From contig JAVKHN010000003.1 in the NCBI GenBank assembly GCA_031459935.1, positions 50,796 through 114,795 of the forward strand: a stretch of DNA of 64,000 nt. The letters run 5' to 3'. The stretch comes from Sysuimicrobium calidum (GTDB lineage Bacteria; Sysuimicrobiota; Sysuimicrobiia; Sysuimicrobiales; Sysuimicrobiaceae). The position numbers and the translations under genes were made by a program. Below, in pieces: positions 25,967-35,175 of this stretch. Positions within the stretch are counted from its first letter, which is position 1, and each line of letters opens with the position of its first letter. The notes below the pieces were generated by a model. It was not told the origin of the DNA, searched no databases, and saw nothing but the letters and a program-made list of their open reading frames with translations.

Positions 25967-26437
25967 TCATGTCCGGTCGAGCAGGGCTCGCAGCAGCTGG
26001 ACCATCTTGGGTCGATCCGCGGCCCGCCGCACCACGACCAGAATGGTGTCGTCCCCCGCCACGGTCCCCGAGATCTCCGGGATGCGGGCCTCGTCCAGGG
26101 CGATGGCCACCGCGTTCGCCCGACCGCTAAGGGTCTTCACAAGAACGATGGCGTCGCCCTGGTCCACCTCCGTGACGAAGGCCCGGAAAGCGCCGCGGAG
26201 GTTCTCCCGGGCCGCGGGAGGCGGGGTGGTGCGCAGGGCGTCCGGAGGCGCATAGTGGTACGTCCCATCCGGACCTGCCACCTTCACCAGGCCCAGCCGC
26301 TTGATGTCCCGAGACACCGTGGCCTGCGTGACCCGGAGCCCCAACTGGCGCAGCGCCCGCACCAGCTCCCCCTGGGTCGTCACAGGACGCGACCGCACGA
26401 TCTCCAGGATGGCCCGTTCCCGCTGCTGCCGCGTCAA
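25967..26437 (-). CDS. argR: Arginine repressor ArgR
   Basis: A 156-aa regulator: N-terminal winged helix domain (about 1-75) with the recognition helix in LRVTQATVSRDIKRLGLVKV, and a C-terminal hexamerisation and arginine-binding domain with the GTVAGDDTILVV signature. With L-arginine bound it represses arginine biosynthesis and activates catabolism in other bacteria. A TTG start overlaps the argH stop (TTGA), so it is the last gene of the arginine operon and coupled to it. Tandem operators matching ARG boxes at argC and carA are its likely targets. Confidence 0.93.
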   Translation of the reverse strand: MTRQQRERAILEIVRSRPVTTQGELVRALRQLGLRVTQATVSRDIKRLGLVKVAGPDGTYHYAPPDALRTTPPPAARENLRGAFRAFVTEVDQGDAIVLVKTLSGRANAVAIALDEARIPEISGTVAGDDTILVVVRRAADRPKMVQLLRALLDRT

Positions 26438-27900
26438 AGCCGCTCCGCGAGCAACCTCCCTTCCCGGTACGCCGTGTAGATGGGCGGAGGCTTGCACGCC
26501 CTCCGCCACCGCCTCACCTCTTCTACCGCCTCCTGGGCCCGCTCCAGCTGCTCCGCCACCCGCTGGGGCGCGGGGCCACCGGCCACCGCCCGAGCGTGCA
26601 CCGATCCTTCCGGAGAGAGGATCTCGTACACGTCCTCTTCCACCCCGGGGCAGCACGCCCGCAGGATCTGCAGGGGCAGCTCCCAGAGCTCACACCCTCT
26701 CGCCTCCGCCTCCCGCACCGCGCAGCCCGCCTGCTCGTGGGCCGTCCGGAAGGGGACGCCGCGGCGGACCAGGTAGTCCGCTAGGTCCGTGGCGGTCAGG
26801 AATCCCCCCCGAAGAGCGCTCCGCATGCGGTCCGGATGGTAGCGCACTCCGCGGGCGAGAACCGCGGCAGCCCGCAGGGAACCGCAGACGGTGTCCAGGG
26901 CATCGAAGAGGGGTTCCTTGTCTTCCTGCAGGTCGCTGTTGTAGGTGAGGGGAAGCCCCTTGAGGACGGCCAGCACTGCGGCGAGAGCCCCGATGGTTCG
27001 CCCTGTCTTGCCCCGGATGAGCTCCGCGGCCTCCGGGTTCTTCTTCTGGGGCATGAGGCTGCTGCCACCCGCCACGGAATCGTCCAGAGAAGCGAACCCG
27101 AACTCCTGTGTGGTCCACAGCACCACCTCCTCCGCCCATCGGGAGAGGTGGAGCTGCAGCACCGCGCACGCAAACAGGGCCTCCAGTACGTAGTCCCGAT
27201 CCGCCACCGCATGCATGCTGTTGGCGTAGGCCTCCACGAACCCCAGCAGCTCCACGGTGCGCTCCGGACGCACGGGGTACGGGGAGGTGGCAAGGGCTGC
27301 CGCCCCGAGGGGGCAGATCCCGCTCACCCGGTGTACCCGACGGAACCGGTCCGCATCCTGCAGCAGGGACCACACGTGGGCCAGGAGGTGATGGGCGAGG
27401 GTGGTGGGCTGAGCCCGTTGCAGATGCGTGTAGCCGGGCAGAACCGTCTCCCGGTGCTCCCGGACCTGCTCCACCCAGACCTCCAGGAGCTCCAGGATTC
27501 CATCCACAACGTGCTCCGCGACATCCCGGACGTACAGGCGGAGGGCGGTGGCCACCTGGTCGTTGCGGCTGCGGGCTGTGTGGAGCCGGCGGGCGGGGTC
27601 TCCGATCCGCTCCGAGAGCACCCGCTCGATCCACGCATGCACGTCCTCGTCCTCCCCCTCCACCCGGAGGGCGCCGGACTCCACATCCTGCAGCATCCCC
27701 GCCAACCCCCGGAGGATCGCCTCCCCGCTTTCCCGGTCGAGAACACCCACCTCCAGCAGCATGCGGGCGTGCGCGAGGCTTCCCACCAGATCCCAGCGTG
27801 CCAGGCGCCGGTCGAAGGGAAAGGAGCGGGTGAAGGCGCGGAGGCGGGGATCCGGAGGCGCTCCGAACCGTCCACCCCACATCCCAGCTCCGTTTGCCAT
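26434..27900 (-). CDS. argH: Argininosuccinate lyase
   Basis: A 488-aa enzyme splitting argininosuccinate to arginine and fumarate, the last step of arginine synthesis. The fumarase/aspartase superfamily signature GGSSLMPQKKNPE is intact, and TARSRNDQVAT and GYTHLQRAQPTT form the rest of the active site. The N-terminus MANGAGMWGGRFG is standard; the frame extends further upstream only within argG. One base separates it from the argG stop. Confidence 0.96.
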   Translation of the reverse strand: MANGAGMWGGRFGAPPDPRLRAFTRSFPFDRRLARWDLVGSLAHARMLLEVGVLDRESGEAILRGLAGMLQDVESGALRVEGEDEDVHAWIERVLSERIGDPARRLHTARSRNDQVATALRLYVRDVAEHVVDGILELLEVWVEQVREHRETVLPGYTHLQRAQPTTLAHHLLAHVWSLLQDADRFRRVHRVSGICPLGAAALATSPYPVRPERTVELLGFVEAYANSMHAVADRDYVLEALFACAVLQLHLSRWAEEVVLWTTQEFGFASLDDSVAGGSSLMPQKKNPEAAELIRGKTGRTIGALAAVLAVLKGLPLTYNSDLQEDKEPLFDALDTVCGSLRAAAVLARGVRYHPDRMRSALRGGFLTATDLADYLVRRGVPFRTAHEQAGCAVREAEARGCELWELPLQILRACCPGVEEDVYEILSPEGSVHARAVAGGPAPQRVAEQLERAQEAVEEVRRWRRACKPPPIYTAYREGRLLAERL

Positions 27901-27901
27901 C

Positions 27902-29146
27902 TCAGGGCTTTGGCCCCGCGGGGGCCTCCTCCAAGGCTTTTTGGGCCTCCGGGTGCACCGCCGCGTACACCTGGGTCGGGAGCCCCCAAAGCCGGATGAA
28001 CCCCGTGGCATCCCGGTGGTCGTAGGCGGCCCCTTCCCCGAAGGTGGCGAGGTCCTGGCGGTACAGGGAGTAGGGGGAGGAGCGGGAGACGGCCCAGCAG
28101 TGCCCCCTGTAGAGCTCCACGGTCACGGTTCCCGTCACGTACCGGTGCGTGCTCTCCAGGAAGGCATCCAGGGCCTCCCGCAGCGGCGAATACCACAGCC
28201 CGGAGTACACCAGATCCGCGTACCGGGCCGCCACCAGTTCCTTGAACCGGACCGTGTCCCGATCCAGGGTGATGGCCTCAAGATCCCGCAGGGCTGTGGT
28301 GAGCACGGTGCCCGCGGGCGTCTCGTACACCCCCCGGCTCTTCATGCCCACCAGCCGGTTCTCCACCATGTCCACCCGGCCCACCCCGTGCGCACCCGCC
28401 ACCCGGTTCAGGTAGTGCACCAGCTGGGCGGGGGTCATGCGCACGCCATCCACGGCCACGGGGATCCCGCGCTCAAAGGCGATCTCCAGGCGCTGCGGGG
28501 TGTCTGGAGCCCTCCGGGGATCCACGGTGAGCTGGAACATCTCCTCCGGAGGCGGAACGGCGGGGTCCTCCAGGACTCCCCCTTCATACGAGGTGTGCCA
28601 GAGGTTCTGGTCGATGCTGTAGGGCTTCTCCGCAGTCACGGGAACGGGAACCCCATGCTCCTGCGCGTAGCGGAGCTCGTCCTCCCGGCTCCGCAGCTCC
28701 CATTCCCGCCATGGCGCGATCACCCGCAGGTCCGGCGCCAGGGCCCGGTAGGTCAACTCGAACCGCACCTGGTCGTTGCCCTTACCCGTACACCCGTGGG
28801 CGAGGGCGTCGCAGCCCGTGGCCCGAGCCACCTCCACCTGCACCTTCGCGATGAGGGGGCGAGCCAGAGCGGTGCCCAGCAGATACCGTCCCTCGTACAC
28901 CGCGCCCGCCCGCAGGGCCCGGAAGCAGTAGTCCCGGACGAACTCCTCCCGGACGTCCACCACGTGGCAACTGGTGGCGCCGCTCTGCAACGCCTTCCGG
29001 CGGAGGGCGTCGAAGTCGTCGAGCTGCCCCACGTCCGCCACCACCGCCACCACCTCGCACCCATACCGCTCCCGCAACCAGGGAATGGCCACGGAGGTAT
29101 CAAGGCCTCCGGAGTACGCCAGCGCCACCTTCCGTACCTTCTCCAC
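27902..29146 (-). CDS. argG: Argininosuccinate synthase
   Basis: A 414-aa ATP-dependent ligase joining citrulline and aspartate. The N-terminal P-loop is AYSGGLDTSVA; GCTGKGNDQVRFE and the citrulline-contacting region EKPYSIDQNLWHTSYEGG are present. Full length. It lies 3 bp from argD and 1 bp from argH within the arg operon. Confidence 0.97.
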   Translation of the reverse strand: MEKVRKVALAYSGGLDTSVAIPWLRERYGCEVVAVVADVGQLDDFDALRRKALQSGATSCHVVDVREEFVRDYCFRALRAGAVYEGRYLLGTALARPLIAKVQVEVARATGCDALAHGCTGKGNDQVRFELTYRALAPDLRVIAPWREWELRSREDELRYAQEHGVPVPVTAEKPYSIDQNLWHTSYEGGVLEDPAVPPPEEMFQLTVDPRRAPDTPQRLEIAFERGIPVAVDGVRMTPAQLVHYLNRVAGAHGVGRVDMVENRLVGMKSRGVYETPAGTVLTTALRDLEAITLDRDTVRFKELVAARYADLVYSGLWYSPLREALDAFLESTHRYVTGTVTVELYRGHCWAVSRSSPYSLYRQDLATFGEGAAYDHRDATGFIRLWGLPTQVYAAVHPEAQKALEEAPAGPKP

Positions 29147-29149
29147 GGA

Positions 29150-30349
29150 TCACCTCGCGGAGAGCTTCTCCATCGCCCGCCCCAGCCGAACCACCGCCTC
29201 GTCCACCTCCGCCTCGGAGACCACGAGGGGTGGGCAGAGCCGCAGGGTGGTGGGCCGTACCGCATTCACCAGCAGCCCTTCCCCGAGCGCCGCCTCCACC
29301 ACGGAGGCCGCCTCCACCCGCAGGTCTGCGGCCACCAGCAGCCCCACCCCCCGCACGGACTCGATGAGGGGATTCCGCTCCGCCAGGGCCCGGAGCCCCT
29401 GCAGGAGTCGATCCCCCGTGCGCTGTACGTTTTCCAGCAGCCGATCCCGCTCCACCACCTCCAGCACCGTATAGACCGCGGCGCAGGCCAGGGGATTTCC
29501 GCCGAAGGTGCTCCCGTGATCCCCTGGCCCCAGGTGCCGGCTCAGCTCCTCTCGGGCCAGCACCGCGCCTACGGGAACCCCTCCCGCAAGCCCTTTGCCC
29601 AACGTCACCGCGTCCGGCTGGACTCCCTCCCGCTGGAAGGCGAACAGAGCGCCCGTGCGGCCGATCCCCGTCTGCACCTCGTCCAGCACCAGCAGCACCC
29701 CCCGCTCCCGGCAGAGGGCTTCCAGGTCCCGCAGGTATCCCCGAGAGGGGATCACCACGCCGCCCTCCCCCTGCACGGGCTCCACCAGCACGGCACAGGT
29801 GCGATCCGTGATGGCGTCCGCCACGGCCCCGAGGTTGTCGTAGGGCACGAACCGGAACCCCGGGGGAAGGGGCTCGAATCCCTGCCAGTACCGGGGATTC
29901 CCCGTGGCCGCGAGAGCCCCCAGGGTGCGGCCGTGGAAGCTGCCCTCCATGGTCACGATCTCGTAGGCATCCGGACCCCGCACCGCCCGGCCCCACCGCC
30001 GGGCGAGCTTGATGGCGGCCTCTACGGCCTCCGCCCCGCTGTTGCAGAAGAAGACCCGATGGAGCCCGCTCAACTCCGCCAGCCGCTTGGCGGCCCGGGC
30101 CTGCTCGGGGATGTGGTACAGGTTCGAGACGTGCAGGTAGCGGGAGGCCTGGTCGCACAGGGTCCGCACCAGGTCCGGGTGCGCGTGCCCCAGGCTCGTG
30201 GTGGCGATCCCCGCCACGAAGTCCAGGTACTCCCGGCCCTCCAGATCCCACAGCCGCACGCCCTCCCCCCGTACGAAGGCCACAGGCGACCGCCGGTACG
30301 TGCGAAAGAGATACCGGTCCGACCACTCCAGAACCGTCTCAAGATCCAT
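29150..30349 (-). CDS. argD: Acetylornithine aminotransferase
   Basis: A 399-aa class III PLP aminotransferase making N-acetylornithine from N-acetylglutamate semialdehyde; many members also act in lysine synthesis. The PLP lysine is in VTLGKGLAGGVPVGA, the cofactor Asp in LVLDEVQTGIGRTG, and FCNSGAEAVEAAIKLAR is the phosphate-binding region. Its ATG directly follows the argB TAG with no spacer. Acetylornithine specificity is inferred from operon context. Confidence 0.94.
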   Translation of the reverse strand: MDLETVLEWSDRYLFRTYRRSPVAFVRGEGVRLWDLEGREYLDFVAGIATTSLGHAHPDLVRTLCDQASRYLHVSNLYHIPEQARAAKRLAELSGLHRVFFCNSGAEAVEAAIKLARRWGRAVRGPDAYEIVTMEGSFHGRTLGALAATGNPRYWQGFEPLPPGFRFVPYDNLGAVADAITDRTCAVLVEPVQGEGGVVIPSRGYLRDLEALCRERGVLLVLDEVQTGIGRTGALFAFQREGVQPDAVTLGKGLAGGVPVGAVLAREELSRHLGPGDHGSTFGGNPLACAAVYTVLEVVERDRLLENVQRTGDRLLQGLRALAERNPLIESVRGVGLLVAADLRVEAASVVEAALGEGLLVNAVRPTTLRLCPPLVVSEAEVDEAVVRLGRAMEKLSAR

Positions 30350-31225
30350 CTAGCCCTCCGCTTGGCGGATCATGGTGCCGATTCCGGTCTCCGTGAAGAG
30401 CTCGATCAGCAGGCCGTGGGGCAGATCCGTACCGATGATGTGGGCGCTCCGCACGCCGCCCGCAAGGGCCTCCAGGCAGGCTTCCACTTTGGGGATCATC
30501 CCCTGGGAGATCACGCCGGAAGCGATGAGCTGCCTCGCCTCCTCCGGGCTGAGTTCGCTCAGCAGCTCCCGGTGGCCGTCCACTTCCCGGTACACCCCGG
30601 GCACATCGGTGAGGAGGATGAGCTTCTGGGCCTGCAGGCCCACCGCCAGGGCCGCGGCTGCGGTGTCCGCGTTGAGGTTGTAGCTCTGGCCGTCCGGACC
30701 GAATCCCACGGAGGCGATGACGGGAAGGAATCCCGCGTCCAGCAGCACCTGTAGGATCTCCGGATCCACCCGCTCCACCTCGCCCACGTACCCCAGATCC
30801 ACCTCCCCGCTGTGCTTACGGACCTGCAGAAGCCGCGCGTCCTTGCCCGAAAGCCCCACGGCCCGGCCGCCCGCCCTGTGGATGAGGGTCACCAGATGCT
30901 TATTGACGCGGCCTGCGAGCACCATCTCCACCACCTCCATGGTCTCCGCATCCGTGACCCGCAGGCCGTTGACGAACCGCGTGGTCCTGCCCAGGCGCTC
31001 CAGGGTGCGCGTGATCTCCGGGCCTCCCCCGTGCACCAGCACGGGCCGTACCCCGGCCCGCTGCAGGAGCACGAGGTCCTCCGGGAGGGTGCCGAGCTCC
31101 TGAGCGTTCAGGACACTCCCTCCGAACTTCACGACCACCGTCCGGTCCTTCCAGGCCGCCACGTAGCGCAGGGCGTGGGCCAGCGACGTACCGATCCCCG
31201 GACTCTCCAGCGGCAGGACGTTCAC
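30350..31225 (-). CDS. argB: Acetylglutamate kinase
   Basis: A 291-aa amino-acid kinase phosphorylating N-acetylglutamate. The glycine-rich motifs VVKFGGSVL and LVHGGGPEI are present. The sequence has an N-terminal helix of about 30 residues before KFGG and a C-terminal stretch (PHGLLIELFTETGIGTMI) like those of arginine-inhibited hexameric kinases, so feedback inhibition by arginine is likely; this is consistent with argJ making the first step recyclable. GTG start preceded by AGGAGAG. Confidence 0.95.
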   Translation of the reverse strand: MNVLPLESPGIGTSLAHALRYVAAWKDRTVVVKFGGSVLNAQELGTLPEDLVLLQRAGVRPVLVHGGGPEITRTLERLGRTTRFVNGLRVTDAETMEVVEMVLAGRVNKHLVTLIHRAGGRAVGLSGKDARLLQVRKHSGEVDLGYVGEVERVDPEILQVLLDAGFLPVIASVGFGPDGQSYNLNADTAAAALAVGLQAQKLILLTDVPGVYREVDGHRELLSELSPEEARQLIASGVISQGMIPKVEACLEALAGGVRSAHIIGTDLPHGLLIELFTETGIGTMIRQAEG

Positions 31226-31235
31226 CGCTCTCCTC

Positions 31236-32444
31236 CTAGGTGATGTAGGCGCCGTTCAGACGTACGTACTCCTCGCTGAGGTCGCACGTCCACACCCACC
31301 ACCGTCCGCTGCCCACCCCCAGGTCCACCCGCAGGGTCACCTCCGGCGCCCGCAGGGCCTGCGCGCCCTCCGAAAGCGCCTCGGGGATCCCCACGCCGCC
31401 GTAGACCACCAGGACCGGCCCGAACCAGATGCGCGCCCTGGACTCCTCCAGGACCACCCCCGCCCTTCCCACCGCCGCGAGAACCCTGCCCCAGTTCGGC
31501 TCCCCGCCGTGCAGCATGGTCTTCACCAGGAGCGAGGTAGCCACCGCATAGGCAGCCTTCCGGGCCTCCGCCTCGTCCAGGGCGCCCGTGACCTCCACCC
31601 GCACGAGCCGCGTGGCGCCCTCCCCGTCCCGTACCACCATCTTCGCCAGGTCCTCCGCCACCGCGGTGAGGGCCTCGCAGAACCGCCGGTAGGCCTCCCC
31701 CTCCTCCACGGAGATCCCAGTTCGGCCGTTCGCCAGGACGATGAGGCTGTCGTTGGTGCTGGTGTCTCCGTCCACGGTGACGCGGTTGAAGGAGGCGTCC
31801 GCGGCAATCTGCAGGGCCTCCCGCAGTCGTCCGGGGGAGATGCGGGCATCCGTGGTGAGAAAGCCCAGGGTGGTGGCGAGCTGAGGATGGATCATCCCGG
31901 CACCCTTCGCCATCCCGCCCACGGTCACCACGCCCTCCAGCAGGCGCACCTGCACCGCAGCCCGCTTGGGGAAGGCGTCTGTGGTGAGAATGGCCTCCGC
32001 CGCGGCTTCGCCCCGGCGCTCCAGGGCCCGCACCGCCTGCGGGATCCCCCGACGGATGGCCTCCATGGGGAGCGGAACGCCGATCACCCCCGTGCTGCAC
32101 ACCAGCACGTGGGAACGCGGAAGGCCGAGCTCCCGCGCGGCAAGTTCCGCCATCTCGTAGGCGTCCCGAAGTCCCTGCGGTCCCGTGCAGGCGTTGGCAT
32201 TGCCGCTGTTGACCACGATGGCCTGCGCAACTCCGCCGGACAGCGCCTCCTGGCAGTACCGCACGGGTGCCGCCTTCACCCGGTTGGTGGTGAAGAGCCC
32301 CGCCGCGGAGGCGGGGACCTCCGAGTAGAGGAGGGCCAAGTCCAGCCGCTGCTGCTTGATTCCGCAGTGCACCCCCGCCGCGAGGAAGCCCTGCGGGCTC
32401 GTGACGTCTCCTGGAATACGGGTTACGTGCTCCGACGGCTCCAT
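31236..32444 (-). CDS. argJ: Bifunctional ornithine acetyltransferase / N-acetylglutamate synthase
   Basis: A 402-aa ArgJ that transfers acetyl from acetylornithine to glutamate, closing the acetyl cycle. The self-cleavage site is in KGAGMIHPQLATTLGFLTTDA, with cleavage expected before the Thr of the ATT, giving alpha and beta chains. VCSTGVIGVPLP and VDGDTSTNDSLIVLANG are typical. A separate argA-type gene is not in the window. It starts 5 bp after argC. Confidence 0.95.
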   Translation of the reverse strand: MEPSEHVTRIPGDVTSPQGFLAAGVHCGIKQQRLDLALLYSEVPASAAGLFTTNRVKAAPVRYCQEALSGGVAQAIVVNSGNANACTGPQGLRDAYEMAELAARELGLPRSHVLVCSTGVIGVPLPMEAIRRGIPQAVRALERRGEAAAEAILTTDAFPKRAAVQVRLLEGVVTVGGMAKGAGMIHPQLATTLGFLTTDARISPGRLREALQIAADASFNRVTVDGDTSTNDSLIVLANGRTGISVEEGEAYRRFCEALTAVAEDLAKMVVRDGEGATRLVRVEVTGALDEAEARKAAYAVATSLLVKTMLHGGEPNWGRVLAAVGRAGVVLEESRARIWFGPVLVVYGGVGIPEALSEGAQALRAPEVTLRVDLGVGSGRWWVWTCDLSEEYVRLNGAYIT

Positions 32445-32449
32445 GGCAC

Positions 32450-33481
32450 CTAGGGAAAGAGGGGGGGAGTGAGGAGACCAGTGGTCTCCGGAAGCCCGAA
32501 CATCAGGTTCATGCACTGGATGGCCTGCCCCGCGGCCCCCTTTCCGAGGTTGTCCAGGGCCGCGATGGCGATGGCCATCCTCCGCTCCACGTCCACCCGT
32601 ACTGTCACGTCGCAGAAGTTGGAGCCATAAGTGGCCTTCGTCTGCGGGAGGTCCGCTGCGAGCACCCGCACGAAGGGCTCTCCCGCGTACGCCTCCCGGT
32701 ACAGGTCTAGGGCGGTCTGGCTTTCCAGGGGACGGGCCAGCCGCACATAGCAGGTGGCGAGGATCCCCCGGGTCATGGGGATGAGGTGCGGGACAAAGCA
32801 CACCGCCGCGGGACAGCCCGCCTCCGCGAGGGCCTGCTCCAGCTCGGGGACGTGACGGTGGTGGGCCACGTTGTACGGCCGCACGTTCTCGTTGACCTCG
32901 CTGAAGTGGGTGCCCAGGGACACGCTCCGGCCGGCCCCGGAGACTCCAGACTTCGCGTCCACCACCGCTGGCCCGCTCCCGTACCCAGCCCGCAGGAGCG
33001 GCACCAGGCCGAGCAGCGCAGCCGTAGGGTAACAGCCCGGAACCGCCACCAGGTGCGCCTCCCGGATGCGGCTGCGGTGGAACTCCGGGAGCCCGTAGAC
33101 CGCTTCCTCCAGCAGGTGCGCAGCCGTGTGTTCCCGTCCGTACCACCGGGCGTACTGGGCGGGATCCCGTAGGCGGAAGTCCGGCCCCAGATCCACCACC
33201 CGGGCACCCGCGGCCAGGATCTCAGGAGCGGCCTCCAGGGCAAGCCCGTGGGGAAGCGCCAGGAACACCACGTCGCTCTCCTGCCCCAACCTCCGCCAGT
33301 CCGGCTCCCTCAGGGGCTTGCGCACAAACCCCTCCAGATGGGGGAAGACCTCCGGGAGGGACCTGCCTCGATGCTGGTCCGCGGTGAGGGACACCAACGC
33401 CACCTGGGGGTGGTGCACCAGCCACCGTACCAGCTCCCCTCCCGTATAGCCGCTCGCGCCCGCCACGCTCGCCCGAATCAT
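32450..33481 (-). CDS. argC: N-acetyl-gamma-glutamyl-phosphate reductase
   Basis: A 343-aa NADPH-dependent reductase. The N-terminal nucleotide site is SVAGASGYTGGELVRW, the catalytic Cys is in VAVPGCYPTAALLGLVPL, and the catalytic His region is HHRHVPELEQ. It is the first gene of argCJBDGHR; argF (ornithine carbamoyltransferase) is missing from this operon and from the window. The ATG has no ribosome site but sits 6 bp after a -10 hexamer, and the start region is covered by an ARG box. Confidence 0.95.
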   Translation of the reverse strand: MIRASVAGASGYTGGELVRWLVHHPQVALVSLTADQHRGRSLPEVFPHLEGFVRKPLREPDWRRLGQESDVVFLALPHGLALEAAPEILAAGARVVDLGPDFRLRDPAQYARWYGREHTAAHLLEEAVYGLPEFHRSRIREAHLVAVPGCYPTAALLGLVPLLRAGYGSGPAVVDAKSGVSGAGRSVSLGTHFSEVNENVRPYNVAHHRHVPELEQALAEAGCPAAVCFVPHLIPMTRGILATCYVRLARPLESQTALDLYREAYAGEPFVRVLAADLPQTKATYGSNFCDVTVRVDVERRMAIAIAALDNLGKGAAGQAIQCMNLMFGLPETTGLLTPPLFP

Positions 33482-33517
33482 GGCATAACCATACACGAGA
33501 TTGCATGATGTTGCAAC
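33480..33517 (-). promoter_or_regulatory. Tandem ARG boxes over the argC promoter and start
   Basis: Two 18-bp boxes separated by 2 bp: 33480-33497 (core GGCAT-AACC-ATACA) and 33500-33517 (core TGCAT-GATG-TTGCA). Each matches 9 of 10 fixed bases of the ArgR consensus TGNAT-N4-ATNCA. The spacing equals the usual tandem arrangement of ARG boxes. The first box begins inside the argC ATG, so bound ArgR would block RNA polymerase. Confidence 0.72.
33488..33516 (-). promoter_or_regulatory. argC promoter
   Basis: On the minus strand TTGCAA (33511-33516), a 17-bp spacer and TATGGT (33488-33493) form a good sigma-70-type promoter. The -10 ends 6 bp before the argC ATG, so the transcript is expected to be leaderless. 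The promoter lies wholly inside the two ARG boxes. Confidence 0.6.
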
Positions 33518-33571
33518 CGGGGAAGGGTCTGGATCCGGTGATGCGCTCTTCGGGTTCTGTCTATAAAATGG

Positions 33572-33577
33572 TGGATA
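33572..33577 (+). promoter_or_regulatory. Putative -10 hexamer for the solute-binding protein gene
   Basis: TATAAAAT in an otherwise GC-rich gap, about 30 bp before the ATG at 33606. The hexamer 17 bp upstream (TTCGGG) is a poor -35. The argC operator lies about 55 bp further upstream, so ArgR could affect both directions, but nothing shows this. Confidence 0.35.
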
Positions 33578-33605
33578 CAGAGGCAATCGTCCGATGGGGG
33601 GAACC

Positions 33606-35141
33606 ATGCGGGATCGGAAGCATGTGCGCACGTGGCTGGCGGTGCTGGTCGGTGTAGCCGTGGCCCTGGGCTCGGGCGCCCTGGGATTCGGTGCGCCGCA
33701 GGAGCAACCCCGCCGGGGCGGAACCCTCCGGGTCGTGGACGAGGCCCCCGGAGGTCCCTTCGGCGTCCCCTGGAAGATGCCCGTGTTCGGCATCATCCCT
33801 GCCATCCCCGTCTACGAAACCCTGCTCTGGGTGGACGCCCGGGGGCGCATCAGCCCCAAACTGGCAACCCACTGGGAGATCACCCCCGACCGAAAGGGAC
33901 TCGTGCTGCGGCTCCGGCAAGGCGTGCGGTTCCACGACGGATCAGAACTCGACGCGGAAGCCGCGAAGTTCAGCCTCGAGGAGAACCTCAAGGCCCGACG
34001 GCTCCCGCCTACCATCCACTCCGTGGACGTCCTGGACCGGTACACGGTGCGGGTCAACTTCACCCAGTGGAACAACGGCATCTACCTCTCCCTCGCGGGC
34101 TCCGCCTCCCTCATCGCCTCCCCCTCCCACATCCGCCGGCTGGGGGAGGACCGGGCCCAGTGGGAACCCTCCGGAACCGGCCCCTTCCGCCTCACCCAGT
34201 ACGATCCCAACGCCTTTGCTGTGTACGCCCGCTTCGATCGCTACTGGGACCGCGGCAAGCCCTACCTGGACCGGCTCGAGCTGCGGTTCATCCGGGACAT
34301 CCAGACCCTGAAGGCGGCCATGCTGGCGGGCCAGGTGGATGTGGCCGGGTTTGGAGATCCCCAGGTGGTGAGTGAGCTCCAGACCACGGGTCGGTTCCAG
34401 GTGATCTCGGGACTCCACCGAGGGATCCTCATGCTCATCCCGGACAGCGCCAACGAGGACTCCCCCTTCGCGGACCGGCGGGTCCGCGAAGCCCTCCAGT
34501 ACGCCTTCGATCGGGCCGCCCTGGCCCGGGCCCTGGGATACGGCCTGTGGGAACCGTGGCACCAGATCGCCCAACCCGAATCTCCAGCCGCGCTCCCGGA
34601 CTACCGCGCCCCCGCCTACAACCCCGCCCGGGCCAAGGAACTTCTGGCCCAGGCCGGCTACCCCAACGGGTTCCGCACCCGGCTGATCCCCGCTCCCTTC
34701 CTGACTCGAGAGATCGCGGTGGCCATCCACCGCTCTCTGCAGGAAGTGGGCATCCAGGCGGAGCTGGAGACCCCGGAGATCGCCCGGTACGCGGAGTACC
34801 AGCGGAAGGGGTGGCGAGGGTTACTCATCCAGCCCTTCGGCTACTTCCCCTACTTCAACAACTACGTGGCCTTCTACTTCACCAACTCCCCGGAGGGCTT
34901 CGTGAGCATGCGACGGCCTCCGCAGCTGCAGCGGCTGTGGGAGGACTCCGTAGCCACCCTCACCCCGCAGCGCTACAGGCTGCAGCTGATGCACCGGCTC
35001 CTACTGCAGGAGCACACAGTGATCCCCCTGTGGCTTGCGGGTCGGTACTACGTGGCGCGCCCCGAAGCCCGGGGGACAGGACACCTGCAGGGCTCTACCT
35101 GGCCGTGGTGGACGCCCGCGAACGCCTGGGTCGCACGGTAG
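33606..35141 (+). CDS. ABC transporter substrate-binding protein, peptide/nickel family 5
   Basis: A 511-aa exported binding protein. The N-terminus has basic residues then a hydrophobic signal stretch (TWLAVLVGVAVALGSGALGFG). The mature part follows the SBP_bac_5 plan: RRGGTLRVV at the start, LATHWEITPDRKGLVLRLRQGVRFHDG, and FADRRVREALQYAFDR. Such proteins deliver oligopeptides, nickel chelates or sugars to ABC permeases. No permease or ATPase gene is adjacent, so it is an orphan in this window. It is the only plus-strand gene between argC and carB. ATG at 33606 is preferred over 33594 because a GGGGGG stretch lies just before it. Confidence 0.88.
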   Translation: MRDRKHVRTWLAVLVGVAVALGSGALGFGAPQEQPRRGGTLRVVDEAPGGPFGVPWKMPVFGIIPAIPVYETLLWVDARGRISPKLATHWEITPDRKGLVLRLRQGVRFHDGSELDAEAAKFSLEENLKARRLPPTIHSVDVLDRYTVRVNFTQWNNGIYLSLAGSASLIASPSHIRRLGEDRAQWEPSGTGPFRLTQYDPNAFAVYARFDRYWDRGKPYLDRLELRFIRDIQTLKAAMLAGQVDVAGFGDPQVVSELQTTGRFQVISGLHRGILMLIPDSANEDSPFADRRVREALQYAFDRAALARALGYGLWEPWHQIAQPESPAALPDYRAPAYNPARAKELLAQAGYPNGFRTRLIPAPFLTREIAVAIHRSLQEVGIQAELETPEIARYAEYQRKGWRGLLIQPFGYFPYFNNYVAFYFTNSPEGFVSMRRPPQLQRLWEDSVATLTPQRYRLQLMHRLLLQEHTVIPLWLAGRYYVARPEARGTGHLQGSTWPWWTPANAWVAR

Positions 35142-35175
35142 CGATTGCACGCCAGGGATCCGGAGGTGCACCTCT

